A DNA stretch of 48,487 nucleotides from an uncultured Clostridia bacterium (GCA_947166275.1 CAMVDP010000015.1:1-48487); one strand, 5' to 3'; numbered from the stretch's first letter, positions 26,254 to 36,309 are shown. The notes: generated from the sequence alone by a model not told the origin. Numbers and translations: made by a program.

Positions 26254-27491
26254 TCCTCATTGTACCTTTCATCGATGACACGGGCGGTCTTTTTCATGCT
26301 TCTCGGCAGAACACCGACTTCCACAGCCTTAACTATAGGTGTGAAGCCTATGCGGCTCTTCACTTTCTCGGCAAGGCGCTTCGACAGGTCGTTGAAGTCA
26401 ACGTTGCCGGTAGTTTCTACGTAAATGCGCATTGTGTCCTTGCCGTCGAGGTGTGATATGCGTATCTGGTACTCACTGGATATCTCGGGGAATGAAGCGA
26501 GTATCTCTTCTATCTGGCTTGGGAAAACGTTGACGCCTTTGATCTTCATCATGTCGTCCGTTCTGCCCATTATCATGTCGAGACGCGGGAACTTGCTGCC
26601 GCAGCTGCAGGGCTCGGGAATGATACGCGAGAGGTCGTGCGTGCGGTAGCGGATAAGCGGTGCGCCCTCCTTGACGAGCGTTGTTATGACTATCTCGCCC
26701 ATTTCGCCGTCCGGCACGGGCTCGCCGGTCTTGGGGTCGATTATCTCAAGATACAGGAAGTCGTCCCAGTAGTGCATTCCCGATTCTTTCGTGCAGTTGA
26801 TGCCGATGCCGGGGCCGTATATCTCAGTAAGTCCGTAGATGTCGTACAGCTCGATGCCAAGCTCATTGGATATCCTGTCACGCATCTTCTTGCTCCAGCG
26901 CTCGGAGCCTATGACTCCTTTTTTCAGCTTTATCTTGTCACGTATTCCGCGCTTCTGTATCTCCTCCGCAAGCAGCAGCGCATACGATGAGGTGGCGCAG
27001 ATGACTGTGGTCTCAAGAGCTATCATCATCTCGATCTGTTTGTCGGTGTTGCCGGGCCCCATAGGTACCGCCATCGCGCCGAGCTTCTCACAGCCTGCCT
27101 GGAAGCCTATCCCTGCCGTCCACAGACCGTAACCGGGAGTGATCTGTATGCGGTCTTTGTTTGTGATCCCCGCGAACTCGTAGCAGCGTGCGAACATCGT
27201 TGCCCAGTCGTCAACGTCCTTTGCGGTGTAGGGAATGATAACGGGTGTGCCGGTAGTTCCCGATGACGAGTGTATGCGAACTATCTTGTCCTCCGGCGCT
27301 GTCATCAGTCCCAGCGGGTATGCTTCACGGAGATCCTTCTTCTCCGAGAACGGGAGTTTCAGAAAGTCCTCGGCGGACTTCACCTCGGTGATGCCGGCTT
27401 CTTTCAGCTTTTTGCCGTAGAAACTTCCCGCGTTTACCAGTGCCTTGATCCGGTTGTTGACCTGTTCGAGCTGCTTTTCCGTGATTTTCAT
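26250..27491 (-). CDS. Phenylacetate-CoA ligase family protein (413 residues)
   Basis: Adenylate-forming enzyme of the PaaK family, which joins an aryl-acetate to CoA using ATP. Motifs: the P-loop IHSSSGTTGTPV, the AMP-site motif YDIYGLTEIYGPG, YRTHDLSRI, a metal-site-like CSCGSKFPR, and the C-terminal KGVNVFPSQIEEI hinge with a late Lys-rich tail (SMKKTARVID). Family length is about 430. It is fourth in the operon iorA-iorB-GNAT-ligase, a common pairing in anaerobes. IorAB makes aryl-acetyl-CoA from aryl-pyruvates; the ligase either activates free aryl-acetate for reductive carboxylation to the amino acid, or runs towards free acid. The direction is inference. A second paralogue is at 36828-38138. 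The start has AAAGGAC upstream. Confidence 0.93.
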   Translation of the reverse strand: MKITEKQLEQVNNRIKALVNAGSFYGKKLKEAGITEVKSAEDFLKLPFSEKKDLREAYPLGLMTAPEDKIVRIHSSSGTTGTPVIIPYTAKDVDDWATMFARCYEFAGITNKDRIQITPGYGLWTAGIGFQAGCEKLGAMAVPMGPGNTDKQIEMMIALETTVICATSSYALLLAEEIQKRGIRDKIKLKKGVIGSERWSKKMRDRISNELGIELYDIYGLTEIYGPGIGINCTKESGMHYWDDFLYLEIIDPKTGEPVPDGEMGEIVITTLVKEGAPLIRYRTHDLSRIIPEPCSCGSKFPRLDMIMGRTDDMMKIKGVNVFPSQIEEILASFPEISSEYQIRISHLDGKDTMRIYVETTGNVDFNDLSKRLAEKVKSRIGFTPIVKAVEVGVLPRSMKKTARVIDERYNEE

Positions 27492-27495
27492 TGTT

Positions 27496-27960
27496 TTATG
27501 TCCTTTCGTTTTTTATTTCTTTTGTCATGTATTCGTCCGATGCGCCGAAGCCGAGAGCTTCGTACAGCGGCCGTCCCGAGTCGGTGGCATTGAGTCCGAT
27601 CTCGGTCACGCCGCGCTTTCTCGCTTCGTCGATCAGCATGGTCACGAGCTTTCTGGCGATGCCGCGTCTGCGATATTCGTCCTTCGTATAGACGTTCATA
27701 ATGAATGCGCGCTTTCCCGTTGGGTGTGAGAATGTCGGCATGATATCAATGTACGAGATGCTCGCGCAGGCAACGGCTATGCCGTTATCCAGCGCTATAC
27801 AGGTGGTCTGGTCGCCGTTCAGAAAGTACTCGCGGCTGTGCGTGATAAGCTCGTCAGTAAAGCTGTGCTCATCCGGGAGAGAGTTTACCTTCCGGAGCAT
27901 CTCTGTGCGAAGCTCCATGAGTATTCCGATATCCGCGCTGTCCGCTTTTCTGTATTTCAT
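27496..27960 (-). CDS. GNAT-family N-acetyltransferase
   Basis: 154 residues from ATG 27960; an ATG 45 bases upstream lies inside iorB. The fold pattern is clear: KYRKADSADIGILMELRTEM (first strand and helix), AFIMNVYTKDEYRRRGIARK with the acetyl-CoA P-loop RRRGIARK, and GLNATDSGRPLYEALGFG in the last strands. The substrate is unknown. It sits between iorB (five-base gap) and the ligase (four-base gap), so it is co-transcribed with them and could act on an aryl amine or amino acid, but this is a guess. Confidence 0.88.
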   Translation of the reverse strand: MKYRKADSADIGILMELRTEMLRKVNSLPDEHSFTDELITHSREYFLNGDQTTCIALDNGIAVACASISYIDIMPTFSHPTGKRAFIMNVYTKDEYRRRGIARKLVTMLIDEARKRGVTEIGLNATDSGRPLYEALGFGASDEYMTKEIKNERT

Positions 27961-27964
27961 GGCT

Positions 27965-28537
27965 TCACCCCGCATAACGCAGAGCCTTGCTGTTGAGCTC
28001 AACAAACTGCGGCTTTACTGTGGATTTCATGGTCTCCTCGATCTCACCGAGCGTGAACGGCAGCAGTCCGGTTGCCACAGCCGCGCCGAGCATCACCATA
28101 TTCAGCACTTTCGGTGAGCCTATATCGGATATTGCCTTGTCGCCGTTTACAAAAACCGGCAAGTCGGTATTGCGCCTGATGTAATCGAGCATATCCGCGC
28201 CGTCGTAGTCTGACCCGGTCAGCGCCGCGGTAACAGGCATTATCGGGTGAGTGTTGACTATCGCTTTGCCGCCCTTTTTCAGATACGGGAACATTCTCAC
28301 AGCCTCGGAAGGCTCAAAACCTATCAGGATATCCGCGCTGCCTTCAGGGAACATCGGGCTCGCTATGCCATCACCGAGCCGCAGAAAGCTGAATACGCTG
28401 CCGCCCTTCTGCGCCATGCCGATAGTCTCGGCGCTCATGACGGGGACATTGTGCGAGACCGCTGTTGCAGCTATCAGCTTTGATGTGAGCACGATGCCTT
28501 GTCCGCCGACACCGCAGATCATTATGTTCGTCTGCAT
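27965..28537 (-). CDS. iorB: Indolepyruvate:ferredoxin oxidoreductase beta subunit
   Basis: 190 residues, the usual length. It is the gamma-type domain of 2-oxoacid:ferredoxin oxidoreductases, starting NIMICGVGGQGIVLTSKL (glycine-rich motif), with AETIGMAQKGGSV and GFEPSEAVRMF. With IorA it decarboxylates indolepyruvate, phenylpyruvate and hydroxyphenylpyruvate to the aryl-acetyl-CoA, reducing ferredoxin. The ATG lies one base after the iorA stop, so translation is coupled. Confidence 0.95.
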   Translation of the reverse strand: MQTNIMICGVGGQGIVLTSKLIAATAVSHNVPVMSAETIGMAQKGGSVFSFLRLGDGIASPMFPEGSADILIGFEPSEAVRMFPYLKKGGKAIVNTHPIMPVTAALTGSDYDGADMLDYIRRNTDLPVFVNGDKAISDIGSPKVLNMVMLGAAVATGLLPFTLGEIEETMKSTVKPQFVELNSKALRYAG

Positions 28538-28538
28538 A

Positions 28539-30356
28539 TCACTTGCCCCCTTTCACGCTTATCGCGCCGAATCTGCACACCTGCGAGCATAAGCCGCAGC
28601 CGGTGCAGAGCGAGCTTTCGATAGCAGCTCTGCCGTCGCGGAGCACTATCCCGGGGCAGCCCAGCGCCTTTATGCAGCGCTTGCAGTTCGTGCACTTCTC
28701 CGGGTCAATGACTGCCGGAGCTTCAGGCTTTATTATCACTGCACAGGGTGACCTGAATATTATCGCTTTTACGCCCTTTTCTGCGGCTACCCGTTTCACG
28801 GTCTCGACTGATGCGTTAAGGTCGAGCGGGTCGACAGTTTCCACTGTCTTTACTCCCACGCCGTGCAGAACTGCGGTAATGTCTATCTTTTCGACGACTT
28901 CGCCCATCATGGTGTGACCGGTGCCGGGGTGAGGCTGATGTCCGGTCATGGCGGTGGTGGAGTTGTCGAGTATCACGAGCGTCATGTCAGCCTGATTGTA
29001 CACCGCGTTCACAGCTCCCGTTATCGCTGAAGCAAAGAACGTCGAGTCTCCCACGAATGCAAAGCATTTCGTGTCGGGCTCGGTGTGCCAGATACCCTGC
29101 GTTATGTTCACGCCGGCTCCCATGCAAAGACAAGTATCCACCATGTCAAGCGGCATTGCGTTGCCGAGGGTGTAGCAGCCGATGTCGCCGCAGAATACGG
29201 CCTTCTGACCCTTCATGGCTTCCTTTACTGCGAAGAACGAAGCACGGTGAGGGCAGCCCGCGCACAGCACCGGCGGTCTCACCGGCAGCTCCGGTGCCAG
29301 CTCCGGCTTTTCGGCGGCGGGAAGCTCCAGCCCAATAAATGACGCTATGTTCGCGGCTACGGAGCCGCAGGTATTCTCTCCGGCGTTCTTGACATCATTG
29401 GTGAGCTTGCCTCGTATCTTCACAGGCAGGTGATACTTGCCGCAGATGTATGTGAGCTCGCGCTCGATGACCGGGTCGAGTTCCTCGATGCACAGTACCT
29501 CGTCCAGCCCGTCAAGGAATTTCAGCGCCAGCTTCTCCGGGAACGGGAACGGCGTTGTGACTTTCATCACACGCGGAGCCTGTTTTCCCGCAAGAGCTTC
29601 GGTAACATAAGTATAGCTTATGCCGTGTGAGACCACACCTTTCCGGCATGTTTTGTCAGTCTCCGGGACTATAAGATTGCGGCTGTAATCGGAGAACTCG
29701 TCCGAGAGCTTCACGTTCCGGTCTTCGATGCGTATGTGAGCGTTGTACGAAAGGCGGGGGAAGATGACCCACCTTGACGGGTCACGCCTGAAGCCTTCCG
29801 GAGTGTTGTGCGCGTACTCGCTTTCGTCCCTGACATCTATCGAAGCGTAGCCGTGACAGACTCTCGTCGTCGGTCTGAACAGCACGGGAGTTTCGAGTCT
29901 CTGTGAGAGCTCGAATGCCTCACCTATCATGTCGTATGCCTCCTGCACTGATGACGGGTCGAAGCACGGAAGCTTTGAATATGCCGCAAATGTTCGGGTA
30001 TCCTGCTCGGTCTGTGATGATATGGGGCCCGGGTCGTCCGCGACCAGCACTACCATTCCGCCTTTCACTCCGATGTACGCAAGGCTCATGAGCGGGTCGG
30101 AAGCTACATTCAGTCCCACCTGTTTCATCGTGACCATAGTCCGCGCTCCGCAGTATGCCGCGCCCGCTGCGAGCTCAAGAGCTGCTTTCTCGTTTACCGA
30201 CCACTCGACGTACAGCGAGCCGTCCTTATTGCATTTTGCCGAGGTCTCAAGTACCTCGGTGGAGGGCGTTCCGGGATAGCCGGCTATGACGTTGAGTCCG
30301 GCGGCTATCGCTCCGCGAGCTATCGCGGCGTTGCCCATAAGAAATTCCTTGTGCAT
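28539..30356 (-). CDS. iorA: Indolepyruvate:ferredoxin oxidoreductase alpha subunit
   Basis: 605 residues from the ATG at 30356 (AAGGACGG upstream; an in-frame codon farther up lies in the leader hairpin). Order of parts: pyrimidine-binding domain (AGYPGTPSTEVLE), transketolase-C-like domain, and the TPP pyrophosphate domain with PPVLCAGCPHR and the diphosphate motif GDSTFFASAITGAVNAVYNQ. The C-terminus is a two-cluster ferredoxin with CTNCKRCIKALGCPG and CTGCGLCSQVC, giving eight cysteines for two [4Fe-4S] clusters. This enzyme is strictly anaerobic and links aromatic amino acid breakdown, or in reverse synthesis, to ferredoxin. First gene of a five-gene operon; the leader carries a long hairpin (30383-30414). 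Confidence 0.96.
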   Translation of the reverse strand: MHKEFLMGNAAIARGAIAAGLNVIAGYPGTPSTEVLETSAKCNKDGSLYVEWSVNEKAALELAAGAAYCGARTMVTMKQVGLNVASDPLMSLAYIGVKGGMVVLVADDPGPISSQTEQDTRTFAAYSKLPCFDPSSVQEAYDMIGEAFELSQRLETPVLFRPTTRVCHGYASIDVRDESEYAHNTPEGFRRDPSRWVIFPRLSYNAHIRIEDRNVKLSDEFSDYSRNLIVPETDKTCRKGVVSHGISYTYVTEALAGKQAPRVMKVTTPFPFPEKLALKFLDGLDEVLCIEELDPVIERELTYICGKYHLPVKIRGKLTNDVKNAGENTCGSVAANIASFIGLELPAAEKPELAPELPVRPPVLCAGCPHRASFFAVKEAMKGQKAVFCGDIGCYTLGNAMPLDMVDTCLCMGAGVNITQGIWHTEPDTKCFAFVGDSTFFASAITGAVNAVYNQADMTLVILDNSTTAMTGHQPHPGTGHTMMGEVVEKIDITAVLHGVGVKTVETVDPLDLNASVETVKRVAAEKGVKAIIFRSPCAVIIKPEAPAVIDPEKCTNCKRCIKALGCPGIVLRDGRAAIESSLCTGCGLCSQVCRFGAISVKGGK

Positions 30357-30382
30357 TTTATTACCGTCCTTACGCTGTATTA

Positions 30383-30414
30383 ACTGCCGTATCCCATTTC
30401 CGGGAAACGGCAGT
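30383..30414 (-). promoter_or_regulatory. Long hairpin in the iorA leader
   Basis: ACTGCCGT (30383-30390) pairs with ACGGCAGT (30407-30414), and an inner TCCC/GGGA pair extends it. It lies between the promoter and the ribosome site and has no T-tract, so it could be an RNA-level control or stability element. Confidence 0.45.
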
Positions 30415-30430
30415 ACATTCACACTTATTT

Positions 30431-30459
30431 ATTATATCACTGTCACATCGTATTGTCAA
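30431..30459 (-). promoter_or_regulatory. Promoter of the ior operon
   Basis: On the minus strand consensus TTGACA (30454-30459), 17-base spacer, TATAAT (30431-30436) with TGA before it. It lies only 20 bases beyond the stop of the CDF gene, whose own terminator is not apparent. Confidence 0.88.
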
Positions 30460-30478
30460 CGCTGTGTGGCGGTGGAAA

Positions 30479-31417
30479 TCATTGGATGTCCGTTTTGCAG
30501 TGGCCGACGGGATCCATGTGCACTGTTACCACGGCTCCGAACTTCTCCGAAAGCTCATGTTCAAGCGCGTCAGCCATTTCGTGCGCCTCAACGAAGCTCA
30601 CAGTGTCGGGTATCTCCGCGTGAAGCGACACCACGTTCATTCCTACGCCGTAGTTGTGCACGTAGAGGTCGTGTATGCCGAGTATGCCCCCGAAGCCGCG
30701 CGCGGTCTCATGGATGCCCTCGATGTATGCGTCATCGGGCTTGCTTCCGAGAAGCATGGTAAGGCTCTCTTTGGCGGCATTGATGCCTGCGCGTGCGATT
30801 ATCAGCGTTATCATCAGTCCGACCCAGCCGTCGATATTCAGTCCGAACAATGCGAATACCGTGAGTGATGCTGCTGCGGCAAGCGTGGAAACGCAGTCGG
30901 AAAGGCTGTCGACTGCCACTGCCTTCATCGGCGCGGAGTTTATCAGCTTGCTCAGACCGTGGTTGTAGGCGAAGATGTACAGCTTGACGAGTATCGACGC
31001 ACCGAGTACAACAAATGTGAGGAGATCCGCAGTTGGTTCCTCCGGCGTTATAAGCTTTGCTATCGATTCGCGCCCTATCTCGAACGCCATGAAAACTATC
31101 GAGCAGGATACCACGAGACCGGCGATGTATTCGGCTCTGCCGTGACCGAACGGGTGTTCGTTGTCCGCGGGTGATGCCGCGATACGGCAGCCGACTATGG
31201 ATATCACCGAGCTTCCCGCATCTGACAGGTTATTGAACGCGTCGGCGACTACCGACACAGAAGAGGATATCAGTCCCGCGAACAGCTTACCTGCGAACAG
31301 GAGGACGTTGAGCACAATACCGAGCGTTCCGGCGAGTATGCCGTAGCTCGCTCTGACAGCGGGATCATCGGTATTCTTGCGATCCTTTATGAACAGCCTT
31401 GCAAGCAGTCTGACCAT
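30479..31417 (-). CDS. Cation diffusion facilitator family metal exporter
   Basis: 312 residues with six membrane helices and a C-terminal cytosolic domain. Metal-site motifs are SVVADAFNNLSDAGSSV (helix 2 Asp pair) and AVDSLSDCVST (helix 5), with the HPFGHGR loop between. The C-terminal domain has VVSLHAEIP and VTVHMDPVGH, the dimer-domain metal ligands. CDF proteins expel Zn2+, Mn2+, Fe2+ or Co2+ in exchange for protons; the specificity is not readable here. The ATG is six bases after the glpK stop, so it is in the glpK transcript. Confidence 0.93.
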   Translation of the reverse strand: MVRLLARLFIKDRKNTDDPAVRASYGILAGTLGIVLNVLLFAGKLFAGLISSSVSVVADAFNNLSDAGSSVISIVGCRIAASPADNEHPFGHGRAEYIAGLVVSCSIVFMAFEIGRESIAKLITPEEPTADLLTFVVLGASILVKLYIFAYNHGLSKLINSAPMKAVAVDSLSDCVSTLAAAASLTVFALFGLNIDGWVGLMITLIIARAGINAAKESLTMLLGSKPDDAYIEGIHETARGFGGILGIHDLYVHNYGVGMNVVSLHAEIPDTVSFVEAHEMADALEHELSEKFGAVVTVHMDPVGHCKTDIQ

Positions 31418-31423
31418 TTATCA

Positions 31424-32911
31424 TCACTCTCCCGTTACAGAAAACGCGCGTCTGACCGCGTCATGCCAGCCGTTCAGCAGCGCGATGCGCTCTTCGTCTG
31501 GCATCTGCGGTGTGAATGTCTCCGGTGTGCCGCCGAGCCGTCCGAGCTCTGCTATATCACTGAAAAATCCGCTTCCAAGTCCTGCGAGCAGACATGCGCC
31601 GAGTGCGGTGGACTCAACATTTCGCGGGCGCACTACTGTTCTCGCGGCCACGTCAGCCTGGAACTGCATCAGGAAGTTGTTCGCGCTCGCGCCGCCGTCA
31701 GCTCTGACTGTACCGAGCTGTCCGGCATCCTTTTCCATAGCCGTGAGCATGTCGCAGGTCTGGTATGCTATCGATTCGAGTGCCGCGCGGACAATATGCT
31801 TACGTCCGGCACCGCGTGTAAGACCGGTTATCGTGCCTCTCGCTCCGCTGTCCCAGTATGGCGCGCCAAGCCCCACGAACGCCGGCACGAGGTATACTCC
31901 GCCGTTGTCGGGAACGCTTTTCGCGAGCCATTCGGTATCTGCGGCAGTCTCGACAAGTTCCATTTCATCGCGGAGCCACTTGACTACCGCGCCAGCGATA
32001 AATACCGAACCTTCAAGCGCGTATGTGGTCCTGTCGCCTATTCTCCACGCCACGGTAGTGAGCAGTCCGCTTTCCGACTTTGCAGGCTCGCTGCCTGTGT
32101 TCATCAGCAGAAATGCGCCGGTGCCGTAGGTGTTCTTCACATCGCCTTTTTCAAAGCAGCGCTGACCGAACAGTGCAGACTGCTGGTCACCCGCACAGCC
32201 TGCGACAGGTATGCTCCTGCCGAATATCACAGGGTCGGTCTCGCAGATCACTCCGGAGCAGTCTGCCACCTCCGGCAGCATACAGCGCGGTATGTCCAGC
32301 AGTTTGAGTATATCGTCGTCCCAGTCGAGGGTGTGTATGTTGAACAGCATAGTACGCGAGGCGTTGGAAGCGTCCGTGACATGACGCCGTCCGCCGGAGA
32401 GCCTCCACATAAGCCAGCAGTCTACCGTGCCGAAGAGAAGCTCACCTCGCTCTGCGCGCTCTCTTGCTCCGCTCACGTTGTCGAGGATCCATTTTATCTT
32501 GCCCGCGCTGAAATACGGGTCTATCAACAATCCCGTCTTATCACGTATCATGTCGCCCAGACCGCGTTCGGTGAGCTCGCGGCACAGAGGAGCCGTGCGG
32601 CGGCACTGCCACACGATGGCGTTATATACAGGGCGTCCGGTCTGTTTGTCCCATACTATCGTGGTCTCGCGCTGGTTGGTAATACCTATCGCGGCGATGT
32701 CAGACGCATCTGCGCCTGCTTTCTGCATGGCATCGCGGCAGACTTCGAGCTGGGTGGAGAATATCTCGTCTGGGTCGTGCTCGACAAAGCCCGGCTCGGG
32801 GTATATCTGCGTGAATTCGCGCTGGGAGACTGCGACGACCTCGGCGCTGCGGTCGAATATCACCGCACGTGACGATGTGGTGCCCTGGTCGACAGACATG
32901 ATGTATTTCAT
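31424..32911 (-). CDS. glpK: Glycerol kinase
   Basis: 495 residues, the family length. FGGY-kinase motifs are all present: [15 protein letters not shown] at the start (phosphate loop), [25 protein letters not shown], the ATP-site block [11 protein letters not shown], and [17 protein letters not shown] near the C-terminus. It phosphorylates glycerol to sn-glycerol-3-phosphate. No glycerol facilitator or glycerol-3-phosphate dehydrogenase is adjacent. The His that is phosphorylated by PTS in many Firmicute enzymes cannot be confirmed by eye. Promoter at 32966-32994; a small hairpin (32936-32951) lies in the leader. Confidence 0.95.
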   Translation of the reverse strand: MKYIMSVDQGTTSSRAVIFDRSAEVVAVSQREFTQIYPEPGFVEHDPDEIFSTQLEVCRDAMQKAGADASDIAAIGITNQRETTIVWDKQTGRPVYNAIVWQCRRTAPLCRELTERGLGDMIRDKTGLLIDPYFSAGKIKWILDNVSGARERAERGELLFGTVDCWLMWRLSGGRRHVTDASNASRTMLFNIHTLDWDDDILKLLDIPRCMLPEVADCSGVICETDPVIFGRSIPVAGCAGDQQSALFGQRCFEKGDVKNTYGTGAFLLMNTGSEPAKSESGLLTTVAWRIGDRTTYALEGSVFIAGAVVKWLRDEMELVETAADTEWLAKSVPDNGGVYLVPAFVGLGAPYWDSGARGTITGLTRGAGRKHIVRAALESIAYQTCDMLTAMEKDAGQLGTVRADGGASANNFLMQFQADVAARTVVRPRNVESTALGACLLAGLGSGFFSDIAELGRLGGTPETFTPQMPDEERIALLNGWHDAVRRAFSVTGE

Positions 32912-32935
32912 AAGCTCACCCTTTCGTGAATGTTT

Positions 32936-32951
32936 CCGACGGGAGCGTCGG
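32936..32951 (-). promoter_or_regulatory. Small hairpin in the glpK leader
   Basis: CCGACG (32936-32941), loop GGAG, CGTCGG (32946-32951). It lies about 15 bases before the ribosome site and has no T-tract. Role unknown; it may stabilise the mRNA end. Confidence 0.35.
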
Positions 32952-32965
32952 TCGCGTATAACATT

Positions 32966-32994
32966 ATAGTATCATTTTTGCCGCGATATGTCAA
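32966..32994 (-). promoter_or_regulatory. Promoter of glpK-CDF
   Basis: On the minus strand TTGACA (32989-32994), 17-base spacer, TACTAT (32966-32971); an alternative TATAAT lies three bases further on. Confidence 0.75.
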
Positions 32995-33014
32995 GCGGAT
33001 AGTGCGTTAGCGTA

Positions 33015-33052
33015 TGGTAATAAAACAGCGGGCCGCGATACGGGTCCGCTGT
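33015..33052 (-). terminator. Terminator of the FNT-CopA operon
   Basis: Stem CAGCGGGCC (33026-33034) with GGGTCCGCTG (33043-33051, one G-U). On the minus strand it is followed by TTTTATTA. It lies ten bases after the CopA-like stop. Confidence 0.75.
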
Positions 33053-33061
33053 CGTTATCTG

Positions 33062-35578
33062 TCAGTCCTCTGTGACCTCGTATCCTTTATCGGTCACGGC
33101 TTTTATCATCTCGTTGAGGTGCGAGAGCTCCGAGTTCAGGTGAAGCACTGCCGTACCCGCTTCGAAGCTTGCTTCCGCCGAGTCGACTTCGGGGAAGCTT
33201 TCAAGTACCTTCTTTACAGTGGCTTCACAGTGCGGGCACATCATGCCGCTTATCTTTATGGCGTGTGTGCGTTGTGCTGGGACTGCGACTTCCAGCTTCA
33301 TATCAGCCGGCAGCGCGTCCCGGGGCGGTTTGTCATGACTGCCGTCGTGGGGTCTGAACAGGTTCAGACGCAGTGCGTTCATTACTACGCAGAAGCTTGA
33401 CAGGCTCATCGCAGCAGCGCCGAACATCGGCTGCAGCTCCCAGCCGAACAGCGGAATATACACTCCCGCTGCGAGGGGAATACCGATCACGTTATAGAAG
33501 AACGCCCAGAACAGGTTCTGCTTGATGTTCCGCAGTGTTGCGCGACTGAGCCGTACAGCCGCCGCGGCATCCGCGAGTGTGCTTCGCATCAGCACCACAT
33601 CAGCTGCGTCTATGGCGATGTCCGTGCCGGCGCCTATCGCAATTCCCGTATCAGCGCGGGTGAGCGCGGGAGCGTCATTGATGCCGTCGCCGGTCATGGC
33701 TGTTCTGCCGTACTTTCGCAGCTCGCGTATCACTGCGTCCTTGCCGTCCGGGAGTACGCCGGCTATCACATCGTCGATCCCTGCGAGCCTGCCGACTGCG
33801 TTTGCTGTGCGCTCGTTGTCGCCGGTCAGCATGACCGTTCGAAGTCCCATTCTGCGCAGCGCCTTTACAGCTTCGGCACTGTCGGGGCGTATCGAGTCGG
33901 CTGCGGCTATGATGCCGAGCAGTACTCCCTCGCGTGCGAAAAACAGCGGTGTCTTGCCTTGCTCCGCGAGGAGATCGGCAGCGCTGCGCGCTTCATCGGT
34001 CATGGCTGCCTTGCCGGAGATGAAGCTCATGCTGCCGCCGAATATCCGCGTGCCATCGAGTGAGGCAGTAAGACCGCTGCCGGACAGTGCGCGGAATCCG
34101 GTGACATCGGCGGGAGCTATGCTGTGAGCTTCGCCGTATCGCATCACTGCCTTTGCGAGAGGATGCTCGCTCAACCGTTCCAAAGAGACCGCTGCGTTCA
34201 GCAGCTCGCTTTCTGTGGCTCCCAGCGGCAGGATATCGGTAACTTCGGGTTCTCCCGAGGTTATCGTGCCGGTCTTGTCCAGGGCGGCGATCTGCGCTTT
34301 TCCGGTCTCTTCAAGAGAAACGGCAGTCTTGAACAGTATACCGTTTTTAGCGCCCACGCCGCTTCCCACCATTATTGCCACGGGAGTAGCCAGTCCGAGT
34401 GCGCACGGACAGCTTATCACAAGCACCGAGACCGCTCGCGCCAGTGCGTAGTCCACGGGCTTCCCGACTGCGGACCAAACTGCGAACGTCACGGCAGCTA
34501 TAACGATAACGGCAGGCACGAAGATGCCGGAGATCCTGTCGGCTATGCGAGCCGCGGGAGCTTTTTCAGCTGAAGCGTCAGTCACCGTGCGGATTATCCT
34601 TGAAAGCGCGGTATCGCTGCCGACCCGCATGGCTTTGCAGCGCAGCGCGCCTACGGTATTCACTGTGGCAGCGGAGACGGTGCTGCCGGGGATTTTTTCG
34701 GTGGGTATGCTCTCGCCGGTGAGTGCGGACTCGTCCACAGCGCTGCTGCCGTCGGTGACGATGCCGTCAACGGGTATACTCTCGCCGGGCTTCACGATAA
34801 ATATGTCGCCGACCTGTACCTGCTCTGCGGGGACAGTCAGCTCCGTACCGTCACGCTCAACAGTAGCGGTGGCGGGCGCGAGCTTCATCAGGCTTTTTAC
34901 GGCATCGGTGGTGCGTCCTTTTGAGTACGCTTCGAGGGTCTTGCCAATGGTTATCAGCGTGAGTATCATTGCCGCAGACTCGAACCACAGCCCGTCCATG
35001 TCTTTCGCGGCGCGGTCATGGTCGCCGTGCGTCACTGCGTCGGTGATATCGAACAGCACAAAAAGGCTCCACAGGAATGATACTCCCGAACCCATGGCAA
35101 CCAGCGTATCCATGTTCGGAGCGCGGTGTATCACACCTCTGAAGCCGCTTATGAAGAATTTCCTGTTTATGACCATTACCGCGGCGGAAAGTATCATCTG
35201 CACCATGCCTACCGCGGTGTGATTGCCGTCGAACCACGCCGGAAGCGGCAGTCCGAGCATGTGATGCCCCATGGTCACGTATATCAGCGGCAGCAGCAGG
35301 CACAGCGATGCTATGAGCCGCTTTATAAGCTTCGGGGTCTCGGCGTCTTCGGGAAGGCGCTGTCCCGAGGACTGTTGTGCGCCCTTTACAGACGCGCCGT
35401 AGCCTGCTTCCTCGACGGCTCTGATTATCTCTGTGCTTGCCGCGGTACCGTTTACCGCCATGGAGCCCGTGAGCAGGTTCACCGAGCATGACGACACGCC
35501 CGGCACCGAGCTCACTGCTTTCTCCACTCTCGCGCTGCATGCGGCGCAGCTCATTCCCGTTACATTGTACTGTTCCAT
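33062..35578 (-). CDS. copA: Copper-type P1B ATPase with N- and C-terminal metal-binding domains
   Basis: 838 residues from the ATG at 35578. N-terminal HMA domain with C11 and C14 ([15 protein letters not shown]). Membrane core with the transmembrane CPC motif ([15 protein letters not shown], near residue 390), which is typical of Cu+ exporters. [11 protein letters not shown] gives the phosphorylated Asp near 433, then [25 protein letters not shown] and [10 protein letters not shown]. Unusually, a second HMA domain is at the C-terminus (about 770-838: [16 protein letters not shown], Cys near 779 and 782), a layout known from a minority of Firmicute enzymes. The final membrane helices carry [12 protein letters not shown] and [15 protein letters not shown], as in CopA. 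It follows the FNT-like gene by 20 bases. Silver transport is also possible; no CsoR or CopY gene is in view. Confidence 0.93.
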   Translation of the reverse strand: MEQYNVTGMSCAACSARVEKAVSSVPGVSSCSVNLLTGSMAVNGTAASTEIIRAVEEAGYGASVKGAQQSSGQRLPEDAETPKLIKRLIASLCLLLPLIYVTMGHHMLGLPLPAWFDGNHTAVGMVQMILSAAVMVINRKFFISGFRGVIHRAPNMDTLVAMGSGVSFLWSLFVLFDITDAVTHGDHDRAAKDMDGLWFESAAMILTLITIGKTLEAYSKGRTTDAVKSLMKLAPATATVERDGTELTVPAEQVQVGDIFIVKPGESIPVDGIVTDGSSAVDESALTGESIPTEKIPGSTVSAATVNTVGALRCKAMRVGSDTALSRIIRTVTDASAEKAPAARIADRISGIFVPAVIVIAAVTFAVWSAVGKPVDYALARAVSVLVISCPCALGLATPVAIMVGSGVGAKNGILFKTAVSLEETGKAQIAALDKTGTITSGEPEVTDILPLGATESELLNAAVSLERLSEHPLAKAVMRYGEAHSIAPADVTGFRALSGSGLTASLDGTRIFGGSMSFISGKAAMTDEARSAADLLAEQGKTPLFFAREGVLLGIIAAADSIRPDSAEAVKALRRMGLRTVMLTGDNERTANAVGRLAGIDDVIAGVLPDGKDAVIRELRKYGRTAMTGDGINDAPALTRADTGIAIGAGTDIAIDAADVVLMRSTLADAAAAVRLSRATLRNIKQNLFWAFFYNVIGIPLAAGVYIPLFGWELQPMFGAAAMSLSSFCVVMNALRLNLFRPHDGSHDKPPRDALPADMKLEVAVPAQRTHAIKISGMMCPHCEATVKKVLESFPEVDSAEASFEAGTAVLHLNSELSHLNEMIKAVTDKGYEVTED

Positions 35579-35598
35579 TGAGATCTGCACTTTCCGTA

Positions 35599-36234
35599 TT
35601 ATGCGGCTTTTTCTTTTATGAAGCCCTTTCTGAACAGCGGTATAAGTATTCCTCCCGCGCTGTTGCCGGCGGTCATGACGAGCATGTATAAAAGTCCGTT
35701 CAGGCTCCAGCCGTCGCCCGCCGTGAAATAGAACATATTTGCTACACAGTGCTCGAAGCCGCTTAAAATGAACACCATGACGGGGAGAAATATCGCAAGC
35801 GCCTGTGAGACGGGGTTGGTGAGTGTCTTGTAGCCGTCAGCCGCGATGAACATGAGCATCCCGCAGAAGCATGCGAGGATGAAAATGCTCAGCAGGTCAT
35901 CGGAGAACTTTACCTCGCATAATGCCGCAGCCTTTTCAGCGATAGCCGCTCCTGCACGGGTGAGGCGTATCGCTGCGCCCGCGGCTGCTGTACCGATGAG
36001 GTTGCCGATCCAGATGATGAGCAGCTTCAGCAGGTACGGTGCTTTGTTCTCCACCGCGTAGCCGACCTTGCCCGTGTACAGGTCGAGCTTGAAGGAAAGT
36101 ATCGTGAACAGTCCCGTGCCGAACAGGAACGCGCCGACGTACTTGTTGTCGCAGGAGAGATATACTATCCCGCCTATGCCTATCAGTATGCCTGTGACGA
36201 TGGCTCGTAAAAGTGTGTCGAAATGTTGTTTCAT
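35599..36234 (-). CDS. Formate/nitrite transporter (FNT) family channel
   Basis: 211 residues, slightly shorter than the usual 250-280, with six hydrophobic segments. Family signatures: [28 protein letters not shown], the [15 protein letters not shown] helix and the FNT motif [17 protein letters not shown] with the central pore His. Members conduct formate, nitrite or hydrosulfide. The specificity is open; an anaerobe fermenting via pyruvate formate-lyase would favour formate, and pairing with a copper ATPase might instead suggest hydrosulfide. Both are inference. Start has AAGGATG upstream. Confidence 0.88.
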   Translation of the reverse strand: MKQHFDTLLRAIVTGILIGIGGIVYLSCDNKYVGAFLFGTGLFTILSFKLDLYTGKVGYAVENKAPYLLKLLIIWIGNLIGTAAAGAAIRLTRAGAAIAEKAAALCEVKFSDDLLSIFILACFCGMLMFIAADGYKTLTNPVSQALAIFLPVMVFILSGFEHCVANMFYFTAGDGWSLNGLLYMLVMTAGNSAGGILIPLFRKGFIKEKAA

Positions 36235-36275
36235 AGCTTGTCATCCTTTATTATGTATTGGTTTTTACAGGAATG

Positions 36276-36304
36276 ATTATACCATATATCCGGCAAAATG
36301 TCCA
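36276..36304 (-). promoter_or_regulatory. Promoter of the FNT-CopA operon
   Basis: On the minus strand TGGACA (36299-36304), 17-base spacer, TATAAT (36276-36281) with TGG before it. Confidence 0.75.
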
Positions 36305-36309
36305 TAGTT

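Noticed and set aside
31463-32872. 469-codon open frame antisense to glpK
   Set aside because: glpK is unmistakable on the other strand. The antisense frame arises from codon bias and has no recognisable domain.
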